Assembly: GCF_024691275.1 (NCBI RefSeq)
Contig: NZ_JAILNU010000112.1
Location: 41,120-105,119, forward strand
From: Ruminococcus sp.
Lineage (GTDB): Bacteria; Bacillota; Clostridia; Oscillospirales; Ruminococcaceae
Length of the DNA stretch: 64,000 nucleotides
Direction: 5' to 3'
In this document: positions 34,354-42,080 of the stretch, one piece after another
Layout of the letters: every line of letters begins with the position of its first letter
Numbering within the stretch: position 1 is the first letter of the stretch
Notes under the pieces: generated by a model
The model's input: only the letters and a program-made list of their open reading frames with translations
Databases searched by the model: none
What the model was told of the DNA's origin: nothing
Position numbers and translations under genes: made by a program

Positions 34354-34431
34354 ACATATTTACGGATAAAATGCACTACCTTTTTATCAAATTTTTACCC
34401 ATCAATATATATTTTTTTGTTTTAACCAAAT

Positions 34432-34773
34432 TTACTCCCATTCTTTCCAAACATCAGGGCAGTAACCTATCGTCGCTTTCTTTCCGTTTCTGACGATAGG
34501 AGTTCGTATAATCTGTGGGTTATCGAGTATCTTTTCTTCCTTATCTTCGTCTGACAGATAGTTTAGAAGTGCAAGGAGATCCTTGTCTTTGTGAGCATCA
34601 TTTATCATTTTGTCGATGCCGCCGACAGCCTGCTTCACGCTGTTCAGCTCGCCCTTGCTCATGCCTTTTTCCTTCATATCTATAAACTGGAACTTAACAC
34701 CGCGTTCCTTGAAGTAACGTTCTGCTTTTTTGCTGTCAAAGCATTTCTTTGTTCCGAATATCTGTATATTCAT
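34432..34773 (-). CDS. ArsC/Spx-family protein
   Basis: 113 aa with the thioredoxin-like ArsC fold. Seen: IQIFGTKKCFDSKKAERYF with one cysteine at residue 11, followed by FDS, so it lacks the CxxC of Spx; and RTPIVRNG with the substrate-binding Arg. The C-terminus WKEWE is usual. Probably a glutaredoxin-dependent reductase-like protein (YffB type) rather than a transcription factor. It starts 2 bp after the GH3 glucosidase stop codon, so the two share a transcript; the functional link is unclear. Confidence 0.85.
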   Translation of the reverse strand: MNIQIFGTKKCFDSKKAERYFKERGVKFQFIDMKEKGMSKGELNSVKQAVGGIDKMINDAHKDKDLLALLNYLSDEDKEEKILDNPQIIRTPIVRNGKKATIGYCPDVWKEWE

Positions 34774-34775
34774 TA

Positions 34776-37553
34776 TCAGTCTTCCTCCGTGACAAAAGCT
34801 GCGTCCATACTGTCTGTTGTACGTGTCAGTTCAAATTCTATGCTGTGCAGATCAAGTCCGTTCTGCGCGAAATAAATGCGCATAGCCGTAAAGCGTGAGA
34901 ACATTGGTATCTCGGTCGTATACGAAACAGGTTTGCCGTCTGTACCGTTCCATGTCAGTGTACCGCTCGGAGTTCCCATTGAGAATAACGTTATCGGTAT
35001 CTGTGCAAGCGGGCTCTGTGTTGATGACGCGGTAACGGTCACCTTGTACCAGCCTGCCGGTTCGACTGTAAGAGCAAACGAGTAGTTCTGTCCCTTAACG
35101 CTTCTGACACCGCTGAGATCTATGCTAAGCTTCTTGTTGAGATCGTAGAACACAACAGGCTTGTCAGATATCTCGTCACCGTCAGGTCTGTTGATTATTT
35201 CGACGGTATCCTCCTCACCTTCCATACGTTTAAGCGCGTTCGTGCCAAGAAGAAAGCCGAGAATATTAGCCGCATTACGCTGTAATTCAGCCCTTGTGAG
35301 CTTGCCGTTTTCAAGAGCCGTCATGATGCTCTCGTCAACACATGAGCTGTCAGAGCAAACCATATACACATCATTTTGCGCCCGAGCCATAGGAACATAA
35401 AAGCTCCTTTCGGGTTCTTCGCCGCGGTAATTGACATTTGCCCACCAGTCTGTCATCGTAAAGCCTTTGAATCCCCACTCATTGCGGAGAACAATAGTGT
35501 TCAGGTCATAGTTTCCTGCCGTCCAGAGACCGTTGACCGCGCCGTATGTTGTCATTATCGAGTCGGCGTTTCCTTCCCTGACAGCTATCTCGTAGCCTTT
35601 GAGGTATATCTCACGAAGTGCTCGTTCAGAAGCTGCCGAATCAAGTGAATGTCTGTTTTTCTCCTGATTATTTGCGCAGAAGTGCTTGACCGTTCCTGTA
35701 ACGCCGACTTTATGAAGTCCTCTGAGCTCGGCTGCCGCCATATGACCTGTAAGATAAGGATCTTCGGAAAAATACTCGAAATTGCGTCCGTTGAGAGGGT
35801 GGCGGTGGATATTCATTCCCGGTCCGAGGAGACAATCTACCTTGTTTGCCACCATTTCCGTTCCCATGAACTCGAAGAGCTCCTCAACAAGCTCTCTGTT
35901 GAACGTAGATGCTATAAGAGTACCGTTCGGAAGGCTGAACGCCTTTGTTCCGCAGTCAAGTCTCATGCCCGAGGGACCGTCGGAACAGCAGGCAGCAGGA
36001 ACGCCGAATTCATTGAGCGTGTCCGAAACACCGCCAAAGGCAGAAGCTGTACCCGCAGTTACGCGAGGGCTTCCCATACCTTCACCGCGTATAATACACG
36101 AAAGATCATGATCGGAAAGCTGCGCGATGAACTCATTCATCGTATTCTTTCCGTTTCTGACATCAATGAGCTTGATGCCTTTATCGCCTGTATATGGTAT
36201 TTCGGCAGGCATACCTTCCGCAAGTCTTTTTGCTTCATCGACCTTGCTGAGTGGAGCTTGTTCCTTGATATAAGATAGTTTATCTCCGCTGCAAACAGCT
36301 TTTATGCGTTCAAAATCCTCAACAGGAGCAAGAGCCTGCGAACAGCGCTGCACAACGATTTTTTCGGGCAGCTCCTTCGTGAACACAGGAGACGCCGAAC
36401 GAACATCTGAACCTAAACAGAAATTATACTTTCCTTCTTCAAGTATCCAGCAATATGGCTCTCCTGCTGCTCCCGAGTCATCATACGAAGCGATATCACT
36501 CATCTTTACTACGATACTGAGATCCTGAGCTTCATCGGGTAAAAGCTCCTTAGTCTTTGCAAATCCGCACAGAACTCTTGCCGGCTGTCCCAGTGCGCCC
36601 TGCGGCTTCTCAACGTACAGCTGAACGACTTCCTTTCCTTTGCGGCTGCCTGTATTAGTGACCTTAACACTGAATGTCAGTATATCGTTTCCGCTTACAG
36701 AAGAAGTCTCAATGCTGAAAGTTGTATATGAAAGTCCGAATCCGAAGGGATACAGCACATTGTCCTTAGCAAAAGACTCGAACCAGCGATAACCGACAAA
36801 AATATCCTCTGTATAGCAATTCCTTGTCTTGTTGCCGAAATACGGATCTGACGGGTAATCCGATACATTTTTTGCAATGGTATCGGGAAGCTTTCCTGAA
36901 GGACTTGTTTTGCCTGTAAGAACGTCCGCCGTTCCGGTTCCGCCTGTCATACCGCCCTGCCATACAAATAGCAGAGCATCAGGCGATGTGCTTTCGATGT
37001 CGTTCAGGTCTATAAGTCCGCCCACATTGAGCAGCACTATTACCTTATCGAAATGAGCTCTTACCTTTTTCAGCATATCAAGCTCGACAGAAGTAAGAAG
37101 ATACGAGCCCTCTTCTGCGCGTGCGTCCTGTTCCTCGCCTGCTGTTCGTCCAATTATAACAACAGCTTTGCTGCTTACAGACGCAGCCTTCTTCACAACG
37201 TCGTCGTCAAGGGGCATTTCCTTCTGTGACCACGGTTCTGCGCCCCAGCCTTCGCCAAGCTCGTATGGGTTCTCTTCGTCCCATTTGCGATAGATTTCCA
37301 GAAGTTCCTCGTTGATCTTTACTCCTGCTTCGAGGAGACCGTCGAGGATACCTGTGACCTTAGTCACATTTACCATTCCGCCTGAACCGGTACCGCTTTT
37401 ATAATAATGAAGCTGTATGCGTCCGAAGACGGAAACAGTCTCATTTACATCAAGCGGAAGAGCACCGCCTTCATTTTTCAGCATAACGATGCCCTCGGAA
37501 ACTGTCTGTGCAGCTTTTTCCAGATATTTGTTCCAATCAAGTATTCTTTTCAT
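34776..37553 (-). CDS. GH3 beta-glucosidase with permuted domain order
   Basis: 925 aa. Glycoside hydrolase family 3, but with the domain usually C-terminal placed first: residues 1-250 form the alpha/beta sandwich (TVSEGIVMLKNEGGALPL, LPDTIAKNVSDYPSDPYFG), then an FnIII-like domain with YPFGFGLSYTTF (about 275-390), then the TIM barrel (about 480-800) with CSDGPSGMRL, GPGMNIHRHPLNGRNFEYFSE, KHFCANNQE and the nucleophile region GFTMTDWW. A C-terminal beta domain follows. R. albus and Butyrivibrio beta-glucosidases have this order. No signal peptide, so it cleaves imported cello-oligosaccharides. Start at 37553 with GAGG 10 nt upstream. Confidence 0.93.
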   Translation of the reverse strand: MKRILDWNKYLEKAAQTVSEGIVMLKNEGGALPLDVNETVSVFGRIQLHYYKSGTGSGGMVNVTKVTGILDGLLEAGVKINEELLEIYRKWDEENPYELGEGWGAEPWSQKEMPLDDDVVKKAASVSSKAVVIIGRTAGEEQDARAEEGSYLLTSVELDMLKKVRAHFDKVIVLLNVGGLIDLNDIESTSPDALLFVWQGGMTGGTGTADVLTGKTSPSGKLPDTIAKNVSDYPSDPYFGNKTRNCYTEDIFVGYRWFESFAKDNVLYPFGFGLSYTTFSIETSSVSGNDILTFSVKVTNTGSRKGKEVVQLYVEKPQGALGQPARVLCGFAKTKELLPDEAQDLSIVVKMSDIASYDDSGAAGEPYCWILEEGKYNFCLGSDVRSASPVFTKELPEKIVVQRCSQALAPVEDFERIKAVCSGDKLSYIKEQAPLSKVDEAKRLAEGMPAEIPYTGDKGIKLIDVRNGKNTMNEFIAQLSDHDLSCIIRGEGMGSPRVTAGTASAFGGVSDTLNEFGVPAACCSDGPSGMRLDCGTKAFSLPNGTLIASTFNRELVEELFEFMGTEMVANKVDCLLGPGMNIHRHPLNGRNFEYFSEDPYLTGHMAAAELRGLHKVGVTGTVKHFCANNQEKNRHSLDSAASERALREIYLKGYEIAVREGNADSIMTTYGAVNGLWTAGNYDLNTIVLRNEWGFKGFTMTDWWANVNYRGEEPERSFYVPMARAQNDVYMVCSDSSCVDESIMTALENGKLTRAELQRNAANILGFLLGTNALKRMEGEEDTVEIINRPDGDEISDKPVVFYDLNKKLSIDLSGVRSVKGQNYSFALTVEPAGWYKVTVTASSTQSPLAQIPITLFSMGTPSGTLTWNGTDGKPVSYTTEIPMFSRFTAMRIYFAQNGLDLHSIEFELTRTTDSMDAAFVTEED

Positions 37554-37673
37554 AGCTATTACCTCACTGTGAAAAAATTTCGGTAATAATATTATATCAA
37601 ATTTTGCACAATAATTCAAGCGGTTTGTACAAATCTACGCAAAAAGTTTATAAAATAAAAACTGACGAGATAT

Positions 37674-37820
37674 AAGCACAGTGTTTATACAGAAGTTTTT
37701 ACGTGATATAGATTCCTTCTTCAAACTCCTTTCCTAAAACTTCCGAAATGGATTTTTCTCAGATAAAGCGCTCAAAGCAATTAAAAAGCCCTGCAAGTTA
37801 TGCAGGGAACGCCCTATCTG
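37674..37820. repeat. Dispersed palindromic repeat, copy A
   Basis: Shares with 63832-64000 the segments ATACAGAAGTTTTTACGTGA and CTCCTTTCCTAAAACTTCC, in the same order and direction. It then carries a palindromic core of about 58 bp (37762-37819, ends GATAAAGCGCT and CGCCCTATC) around a hairpin CCCTGCAAGTTATGCAGGG. In the other copy this core is in the opposite orientation relative to the flank. No open frame. This looks like a MITE- or REP-like element. It fills part of the 400-bp gap between the GH3 and rubrerythrin genes; the rest of that gap (37554-37673, 37890-37953) shows nothing else. Confidence 0.8.
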
Positions 37821-37855
37821 CGGAAAATTCGTGTTAAAGGCATTGTATTTGGAGA

Positions 37856-37889
37856 CGGGGAGAACCTTTCCTCAGAATGGTTCTCCCCG
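37856..37889. terminator. Hairpin downstream of the rubrerythrin gene
   Basis: An 11-bp perfect stem CGGGGAGAACC and its complement with a 12-nt loop, about 65 bp after the rubrerythrin stop codon. No U-tract on either strand. It may belong to the neighbouring repeat or be a weak terminator. Confidence 0.4.
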
Positions 37890-37953
37890 ATAATTACGTG
37901 TAAGGTTTCTGTATGAGTCCCCTACTTATGTACGTCGGTTATTAATGTCTATA

Positions 37954-38505
37954 TCAGCCGAAATATCTCTTGAGAAGTCCCTCGAAAGCCTTGCCGTGAC
38001 GCGCTTCATCTCTTGCCATCTCATGTACTGTATCATGTATAGCATCAAGGTTCAGCTCCTTAGCTCTCTTTGCAAGCTTGAGCTTTCCTTCGGTAGCGCC
38101 GTGCTCAGCTGCCACTCTCTTTTCAAGGTTTTCCTTTGTGGAAGCAGAAAGAACCTCACCGAGAAGCTCAGCAAACTTTGCAGCGTGTTCTGCTTCTTCA
38201 TATGCAGCCTTTTCCCAGTAAGCACCGATCTCAGGGTATCCTTCTCTGTATGCAACTCTTGCCATAGCAAGGTACATACCTACCTCGGTACATTCGCCGC
38301 TGAAATTTGCTCTGAGTCCTTCAAGTATCTCGGGATCTGTTACAGCCTTTGCAACACCAAGCTCATGCTCGCAAGCAAATACAAGCTTATCGCCTGTTTC
38401 CTTAACGTTGAACTTTGAGCCCGGAACTCCGCACTGCGGACATTTCTCAGGTGGTGCATCTCCTTCATGAACATAGCCGCATACTGGACATACATATGTT
38501 TTCAT
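37954..38505 (-). CDS. Reverse rubrerythrin
   Basis: 183 aa, reduces hydrogen peroxide (and oxygen) in anaerobes. The rubredoxin domain is at the N-terminus (CPVCG at residues 6-10, CPQCG at 22-26) and the diiron four-helix domain follows, with iron ligands in [26 protein letters not shown] and DEARHGKAF. This order is the reverse of classical rubrerythrin and is typical of clostridial reverse rubrerythrins. It lies 68 bp after the glycyl-radical-like gene in the same direction and opposite to a Crp/Fnr gene. NADH or rubredoxin reductases for it are not in the window. Confidence 0.95.
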   Translation of the reverse strand: MKTYVCPVCGYVHEGDAPPEKCPQCGVPGSKFNVKETGDKLVFACEHELGVAKAVTDPEILEGLRANFSGECTEVGMYLAMARVAYREGYPEIGAYWEKAAYEEAEHAAKFAELLGEVLSASTKENLEKRVAAEHGATEGKLKLAKRAKELNLDAIHDTVHEMARDEARHGKAFEGLLKRYFG

Positions 38506-38573
38506 AATCTTTTACCTCCGTAGTGTTTTTTATAAGAGCCCGTTGAAAACACCTGCGTTCACATACGGGACAG

Positions 38574-38840
38574 TTATACAGTGTGCTTTACTCTGTCGTG
38601 TTCTTCAGCACGTTTACCGTTGTTGAAGCGGTCAAGCGTACCAACGAGATAGCCTGTTATCCTTCTGATCCTGTCGAAAGGTATATCCTTCGCAAAATCA
38701 TATTTAAGGTCTACATACTCTCCGTCGACCTTAACAGTCATTCCAATGATCTCTCTGTCGCTGTATTTCTGCTTGCCGTAATCTATGTAAGCATTTATCT
38801 CGTCCTGAGAGAGCTGTTCACCGATAACATTAATCTTCAT
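38574..38840 (-). CDS. Small protein with a glycyl-radical-like C-terminus (NrdD-tail type)
   Basis: 88 aa. The C-terminal part, RITGYLVGTLDRFNNGK then RAEEHDRVKH, matches the pattern of the C-terminal tail of anaerobic ribonucleotide reductase NrdD (E. coli: R-x-x-G-Y, then FNAGKQEE, then RVKH), where the Gly carries the radical; Gly63 is the equivalent here. The zinc cysteines of NrdD are absent. The N-terminal half is a small alpha/beta region without clear match. By analogy with YfiD/GrcA, the spare glycyl-radical domain of pyruvate formate-lyase, it could repair or replace an oxygen-damaged domain. The ATG at 38840 has GGAGG 9 nt upstream; the rubrerythrin gene follows. Confidence 0.6.
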   Translation of the reverse strand: MKINVIGEQLSQDEINAYIDYGKQKYSDREIIGMTVKVDGEYVDLKYDFAKDIPFDRIRRITGYLVGTLDRFNNGKRAEEHDRVKHTV

Positions 38841-38866
38841 TGTTTTGACCTCCATACAAAATAGTG

Positions 38867-38895
38867 TTGACATTTGTCATAATGTATTGTATCAT
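38867..38895 (+). promoter_or_regulatory. Promoter of the Crp/Fnr gene
   Basis: TTGACA, 17-bp spacer, TATCAT. A short inverted repeat TGACA-TT-TGTCA overlaps the -35. On the other strand TTGCAA-18-TATGAT could serve the glycyl-radical/rubrerythrin transcript. Confidence 0.55.
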
Positions 38896-38912
38896 AAAGA
38901 GAGCAAAAAATC

Positions 38913-38928
38913 TGTTGCAATTGCAACA
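38913..38928. promoter_or_regulatory. Perfect 16-bp palindrome, likely Crp/Fnr operator
   Basis: TGTTGCAATTGCAACA lies between the divergent genes. For the Crp/Fnr gene it is just downstream of the expected start site (roadblock repression of itself). For the opposite direction it overlaps a possible -35 (TTGCAA). The size fits a Crp/Fnr dimer site; binding by the neighbouring protein is inferred. Confidence 0.6.
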
Positions 38929-38943
38929 CAGGAGGTATTTTTT

Positions 38944-39612
38944 ATGTTGCCTGAGGATAATATATTATTCAAGGGAATAGATCAGTCCGACTGCCAACGC
39001 ATGATATCCTGCTTCAATGCAGATATCAAAACGTTCAGGAGCGGACAGAAAATAATGGACTATTCTGACAATCCCGATAAACTCGGTGTTATTCTCTGCG
39101 GTACGGCTGTTATGGTAAGATATGATATAAACGGTGTCCGCTCCATTATGGAATCACTCAATGAGCAGAGCATATTCGGCGTGTATTTTACATTTACTGC
39201 TTCTCAGAGAAGCGGTATCGAGATAGTAGCCGAAACAGAATGTAATGTTATGTTCGTCAGAAGGTCAGAAATCACAAAAAGATGCGAAAAAGCCTGTCAG
39301 TGTCATTCAAAAGTCGTCGAAAACCTGCTTCAGCTCATGTCGGAAAAGGCAATATCCCTGAATGAGCGCATTGAGGTGCTCAGTCAGCGTACTATCGAGG
39401 AAAAGCTTATAAGCTGCCTGAGCATAATCGAGGAGAAAACTCCCAATGGCAAAGCACCGCAGATACCGTTTTCAACAACTGCCCTTTCGGATTACCTCTG
39501 CGTCAACAGAAGCGCTTTACAGCGTGAAATAACCCGCCTGAAAAATAATGGAGTGCTTACTATATCAAAGAGAAAATTCAAGCTTATGAGAAATCGTGAC
39601 TCTGACAATTGA
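38944..39612 (+). CDS. Crp/Fnr-family transcriptional regulator
   Basis: 222 aa. An N-terminal cyclic-nucleotide-binding-like beta barrel (about 10-125), a dimer helix, and a C-terminal Crp-type winged helix (about 150-222; ALSDYLCVNRSALQREITRLKNNGVL). There is no N-terminal cysteine cluster of the Fnr type, and the cAMP-binding signature is not obvious, so the signal is unknown; it may sense another ligand or redox state. Cysteines are present (C21, C28). AGGAGG precedes the ATG. Divergent from the glycyl-radical/rubrerythrin pair, which it probably regulates. Confidence 0.88.
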   Translation: MLPEDNILFKGIDQSDCQRMISCFNADIKTFRSGQKIMDYSDNPDKLGVILCGTAVMVRYDINGVRSIMESLNEQSIFGVYFTFTASQRSGIEIVAETECNVMFVRRSEITKRCEKACQCHSKVVENLLQLMSEKAISLNERIEVLSQRTIEEKLISCLSIIEEKTPNGKAPQIPFSTTALSDYLCVNRSALQREITRLKNNGVLTISKRKFKLMRNRDSDN

Positions 39613-39674
39613 CACGCATATATATGTGTGATATAATAATCTTTGTATTTTATTTGAAAGGAACAAAACATATT

Positions 39675-40538
39675 ATGATCTGGGAAATAATCAAAACAAT
39701 CATTCTCGGTATTGTCGAAGGAATTACGGAATGGCTTCCTATAAGCAGTACAGGACATCTTATCCTTGTAGGAGAGTTCCTTAAACTCGATCAGTCAGAT
39801 GATTTCAAGGAAATGTTCGATGTTGTCATTCAGTTCGGCGCAATCATGGCTGTAGTTGTCATTTTCTGGAAAAAGCTGTGGCCGTTCGGAAAAGAGGGCA
39901 ACGCCCATCCGCTGAACGCTTCGCCTTTCGGACAGATGGTCAAGACAGACATATTTACCATGTGGTTCAAGGTCCTCGTAGCCTGCATACCTGCTATTTT
40001 AGTGGGAATGCCTCTCGACGACTGGATAGACGAGCATCTTTATAACCCGTGGACAGTTGCCATCGCACTTATAATATTCGGTGTTGCATTCATTATCGTC
40101 GAGAACTGGAACAAGGGAAAAAAGCCAAAGGTAAACACCATTGCAGAGCTTACATATAAAGCAGCTTTCATAATCGGTATATTCCAGCTTATCGCAGCCC
40201 TCTTCCCCGGAACATCACGTTCGGGCGCAACTATAGTAGGTGCTCTGCTCATCGGCGTATCACGTACAGTTGCTGCTGAATTCACATTCTACCTTGCTAT
40301 CCCTGTTATGTTCGGTGCAAGTCTGCTCAAACTCGTAAAGTTCGGCTTCGGATTCAGCGGAAGCGAGCTTGCCGTACTTCTTACAGGCATGATCGTTGCA
40401 TTTGTAGTATCTGTTTTCGTAATCAAGTTCCTCATGGACTACATAAAGAAGCACGATTTCAAGGTGTTCGGCTGGTACAGAATAATCCTCGGAATACTTG
40501 TTCTTTTATACTTCGGCACAAAAGCAGTAGTTAAATGA
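39675..40538 (+). CDS. uppP: Undecaprenyl-diphosphatase UppP/BacA
   Basis: Removes a phosphate from undecaprenyl diphosphate to recycle the peptidoglycan lipid carrier; also gives bacitracin tolerance. 287 aa with about eight membrane helices. Seen: GIVEGITEWLPISSTGHLIL near the N-terminus with the catalytic Glu residues, and the second signature FPGTSRSGATIVGALLIG with the catalytic Arg/Ser. The start at 39675 has AAAGGAAC upstream. It lies about 60 bp after the Crp/Fnr gene on the same strand and may be read from the same promoter. Confidence 0.96.
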   Translation: MIWEIIKTIILGIVEGITEWLPISSTGHLILVGEFLKLDQSDDFKEMFDVVIQFGAIMAVVVIFWKKLWPFGKEGNAHPLNASPFGQMVKTDIFTMWFKVLVACIPAILVGMPLDDWIDEHLYNPWTVAIALIIFGVAFIIVENWNKGKKPKVNTIAELTYKAAFIIGIFQLIAALFPGTSRSGATIVGALLIGVSRTVAAEFTFYLAIPVMFGASLLKLVKFGFGFSGSELAVLLTGMIVAFVVSVFVIKFLMDYIKKHDFKVFGWYRIILGILVLLYFGTKAVVK

Positions 40539-40566
40539 AAAAAGCAGCTCAATGAGCTGCTTTTTT
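40538..40566. terminator. Bidirectional terminator between uppP and the YdbC gene
   Basis: AAAAAAGCAGCTC, 3-nt loop, GAGCTGCTTTTTT between two convergent genes; U-rich on both strands. Confidence 0.85.
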
Positions 40567-40567
40567 A

Positions 40568-40804
40568 TTATTCATCAAAAGAATCAAGGTCGATGCCTGC
40601 AAGAAGCTCTTTAAGCTCTGCAAGCTCATCTGCTGTAAGAGTAACACCCTTTCCCATTCTGGAATGATCGGGAGACCATTCACGGATATCGTACTTTGGT
40701 TCATGCTCGTTCCAGCTTACAAGGTTAAGTTCCTTGGACCAACCCTTTGCATTTTCGGATAAAACACCTAATTTTTCTGTGATCTCATATTTCAGCTCTG
40801 CCAT
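40568..40804 (-). CDS. YdbC/PC4-family single-strand DNA-binding protein
   Basis: 78 aa. The sequence LSENAKGWSKELNLVSWNEHEP, then DIREWSPDHSRMGKGVTL, follows Lactococcus YdbC closely, a bacterial relative of the eukaryotic coactivator PC4 that binds single-stranded DNA as a dimer. A beta sheet followed by one helix (ELAELKELLAGI) is expected. I took the ATG at 40804 behind GGAAAGGAG; a longer frame begins 42 nt further up. Single gene with its own promoter. Probable role in transcription or DNA repair; not established. Confidence 0.9.
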   Translation of the reverse strand: MAELKYEITEKLGVLSENAKGWSKELNLVSWNEHEPKYDIREWSPDHSRMGKGVTLTADELAELKELLAGIDLDSFDE

Positions 40805-40852
40805 ACTGCTATCTCCTTTCCGTTTTTGACGGTATCGCCATTTCAATTTGAT

Positions 40853-40881
40853 ATTATATCATAAAAAAATCGTTTTGTCTA
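40853..40881 (-). promoter_or_regulatory. Sigma-A promoter of the YdbC gene
   Basis: On the minus strand TAGACA, 17-bp spacer, TATAAT with a TGA extension; about 45 bp before the start. Confidence 0.65.
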
Positions 40882-40899
40882 TACCCGAAAACAAAAAAA

Positions 40900-41202
40900 T
40901 TATATTGATACTTTCAAAAAGCCCAGCGCCTTTCCGTATAGCTGACGCGGACGGCTCTTTGCAGCGATGAGCTCCTCGGCAAAAATAACTGCATCTTCGA
41001 TATTGCGTGAAAAATCGGATATGATCTCCTTGTCGCCGCTTTTATGGTCAATGACCTCAATGCCATATGTAATTATCTCATCGCCGTACAGCTCCATTCT
41101 TCCGCTCAGAACCCTGTATGCTACCTTATTATCACCGAATATCTCCATATATACAGCTTTGTCACGCACCTCATGTTTTTTTGTTTTTACGATCCCGAAC
41201 AT
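40900..41202 (-). CDS. Unknown conserved protein, DUF6514-like, 100 aa
   Basis: A small soluble protein with beta pattern (YMEIFGDNKVAYRVLSGRMELYGDEIITYGIEVID) and a helix (NIEDAVIFAEELIAAKS), ending PRQLYGKALGFLKV. It resembles short clostridial proteins grouped as DUF6514, for which I know no function; that link is from memory. The start at 41202 has AAAGGAG upstream. A -10 TGTTATAAT lies about 40 bp upstream. Single gene. Confidence 0.65.
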   Translation of the reverse strand: MFGIVKTKKHEVRDKAVYMEIFGDNKVAYRVLSGRMELYGDEIITYGIEVIDHKSGDKEIISDFSRNIEDAVIFAEELIAAKSRPRQLYGKALGFLKVSI

Positions 41203-41337
41203 TTTTATGCTCCTTTCTGTTATTCTGTACATATATTATAACATCGGGAACACAGCATGTGAACGGGTATTTTTTCGTAAACAAGGGCACATTGTGCGGC
41301 TTTGGGGCGAAAAAAGTCCTCATGTCATGAGATATTT

Positions 41338-42030
41338 TTATTCCATATCATTTATCTGCATATAGATACGCTGCATCTGCATATCTGTTTCAGCTATCCT
41401 TTCCGCACACTGTTTCAGTTCCTCTGATATCTCCGGCGGAATGGCAGCAGATGTCTTATACTTCAGCTGGTGCTCAAGGCTTGCCCAGAAATCCATAGCG
41501 ATAGTCCTTATCTGTATCTCCACCGGAGCGTATTCCTTATGAGTGGATAGATACACGGGAACATTCACTATGATATGATAGCTTCTATATCCGCTCGGTT
41601 TTGGATTCTTTATATAGTCTTTTCGCTTTATAACTGTAAAATCGTCACGTCTTGCGAGCATCTCCACTATAGCGTAGATGTCGGTAATGTAGTAACAGGT
41701 AACACGTATCCCTGCCATATCGAGGAGATTTTTCCGTGCAGCTTCGGTGGACAGCGGAAGTCCTTTTTTTTGCAGCTTTCCGATTATGGACTGGGGCGAT
41801 TTCAGGCGGCTCTCGATATTATGTATAGGATTACGCTGAAATTTTACGCTGAACTCGTTGTCAAGTATCCCAAGATATGTCTTTACGACTTCTATTGCCG
41901 AATCATACAGATGCTGGAGCTGAAGAAAATCATAAAAAACATGTGAAAACGTTTCCTTCACCGATTCACTGTTGCTGGCAAGTGCGGGAAGATTGTCAAA
42001 TGCTTCCGCATAAAAATCTATTTCACTCAT
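41338..42030 (-). CDS. Small alarmone synthetase, RelA/SpoT synthetase domain
   Basis: 230 aa. Makes (p)ppGpp from GTP/GDP and ATP; no HD hydrolase or regulatory domain, like RelQ/RelP (YjbM/YwaC). Seen: SRLKSPQSIIGKLQKKG, DMAGIRVTCYYITDIYAI with the catalytic Asp region, KNPKPSGYRSYHIIV and EIQIRTIAMDFWASLEHQLKYK. AAAGGAAA precedes the ATG. It starts about 50 bp after the TPM-domain gene and may be cotranscribed with it. Its role would be control of growth and stress through alarmone. Confidence 0.93.
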   Translation of the reverse strand: MSEIDFYAEAFDNLPALASNSESVKETFSHVFYDFLQLQHLYDSAIEVVKTYLGILDNEFSVKFQRNPIHNIESRLKSPQSIIGKLQKKGLPLSTEAARKNLLDMAGIRVTCYYITDIYAIVEMLARRDDFTVIKRKDYIKNPKPSGYRSYHIIVNVPVYLSTHKEYAPVEIQIRTIAMDFWASLEHQLKYKTSAAIPPEISEELKQCAERIAETDMQMQRIYMQINDME

Positions 42031-42080
42031 ATTATTTCCTTTCTTTATATTTTCACGGTTATGTCAGATAAAACCTGTTT

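Noticed and set aside
41319..41331. Small hairpin CTCAT-3-ATGAG after the alarmone synthetase gene as terminator
   Set aside because: Only five base pairs, although a T-rich tail follows on the minus strand; too weak to list.
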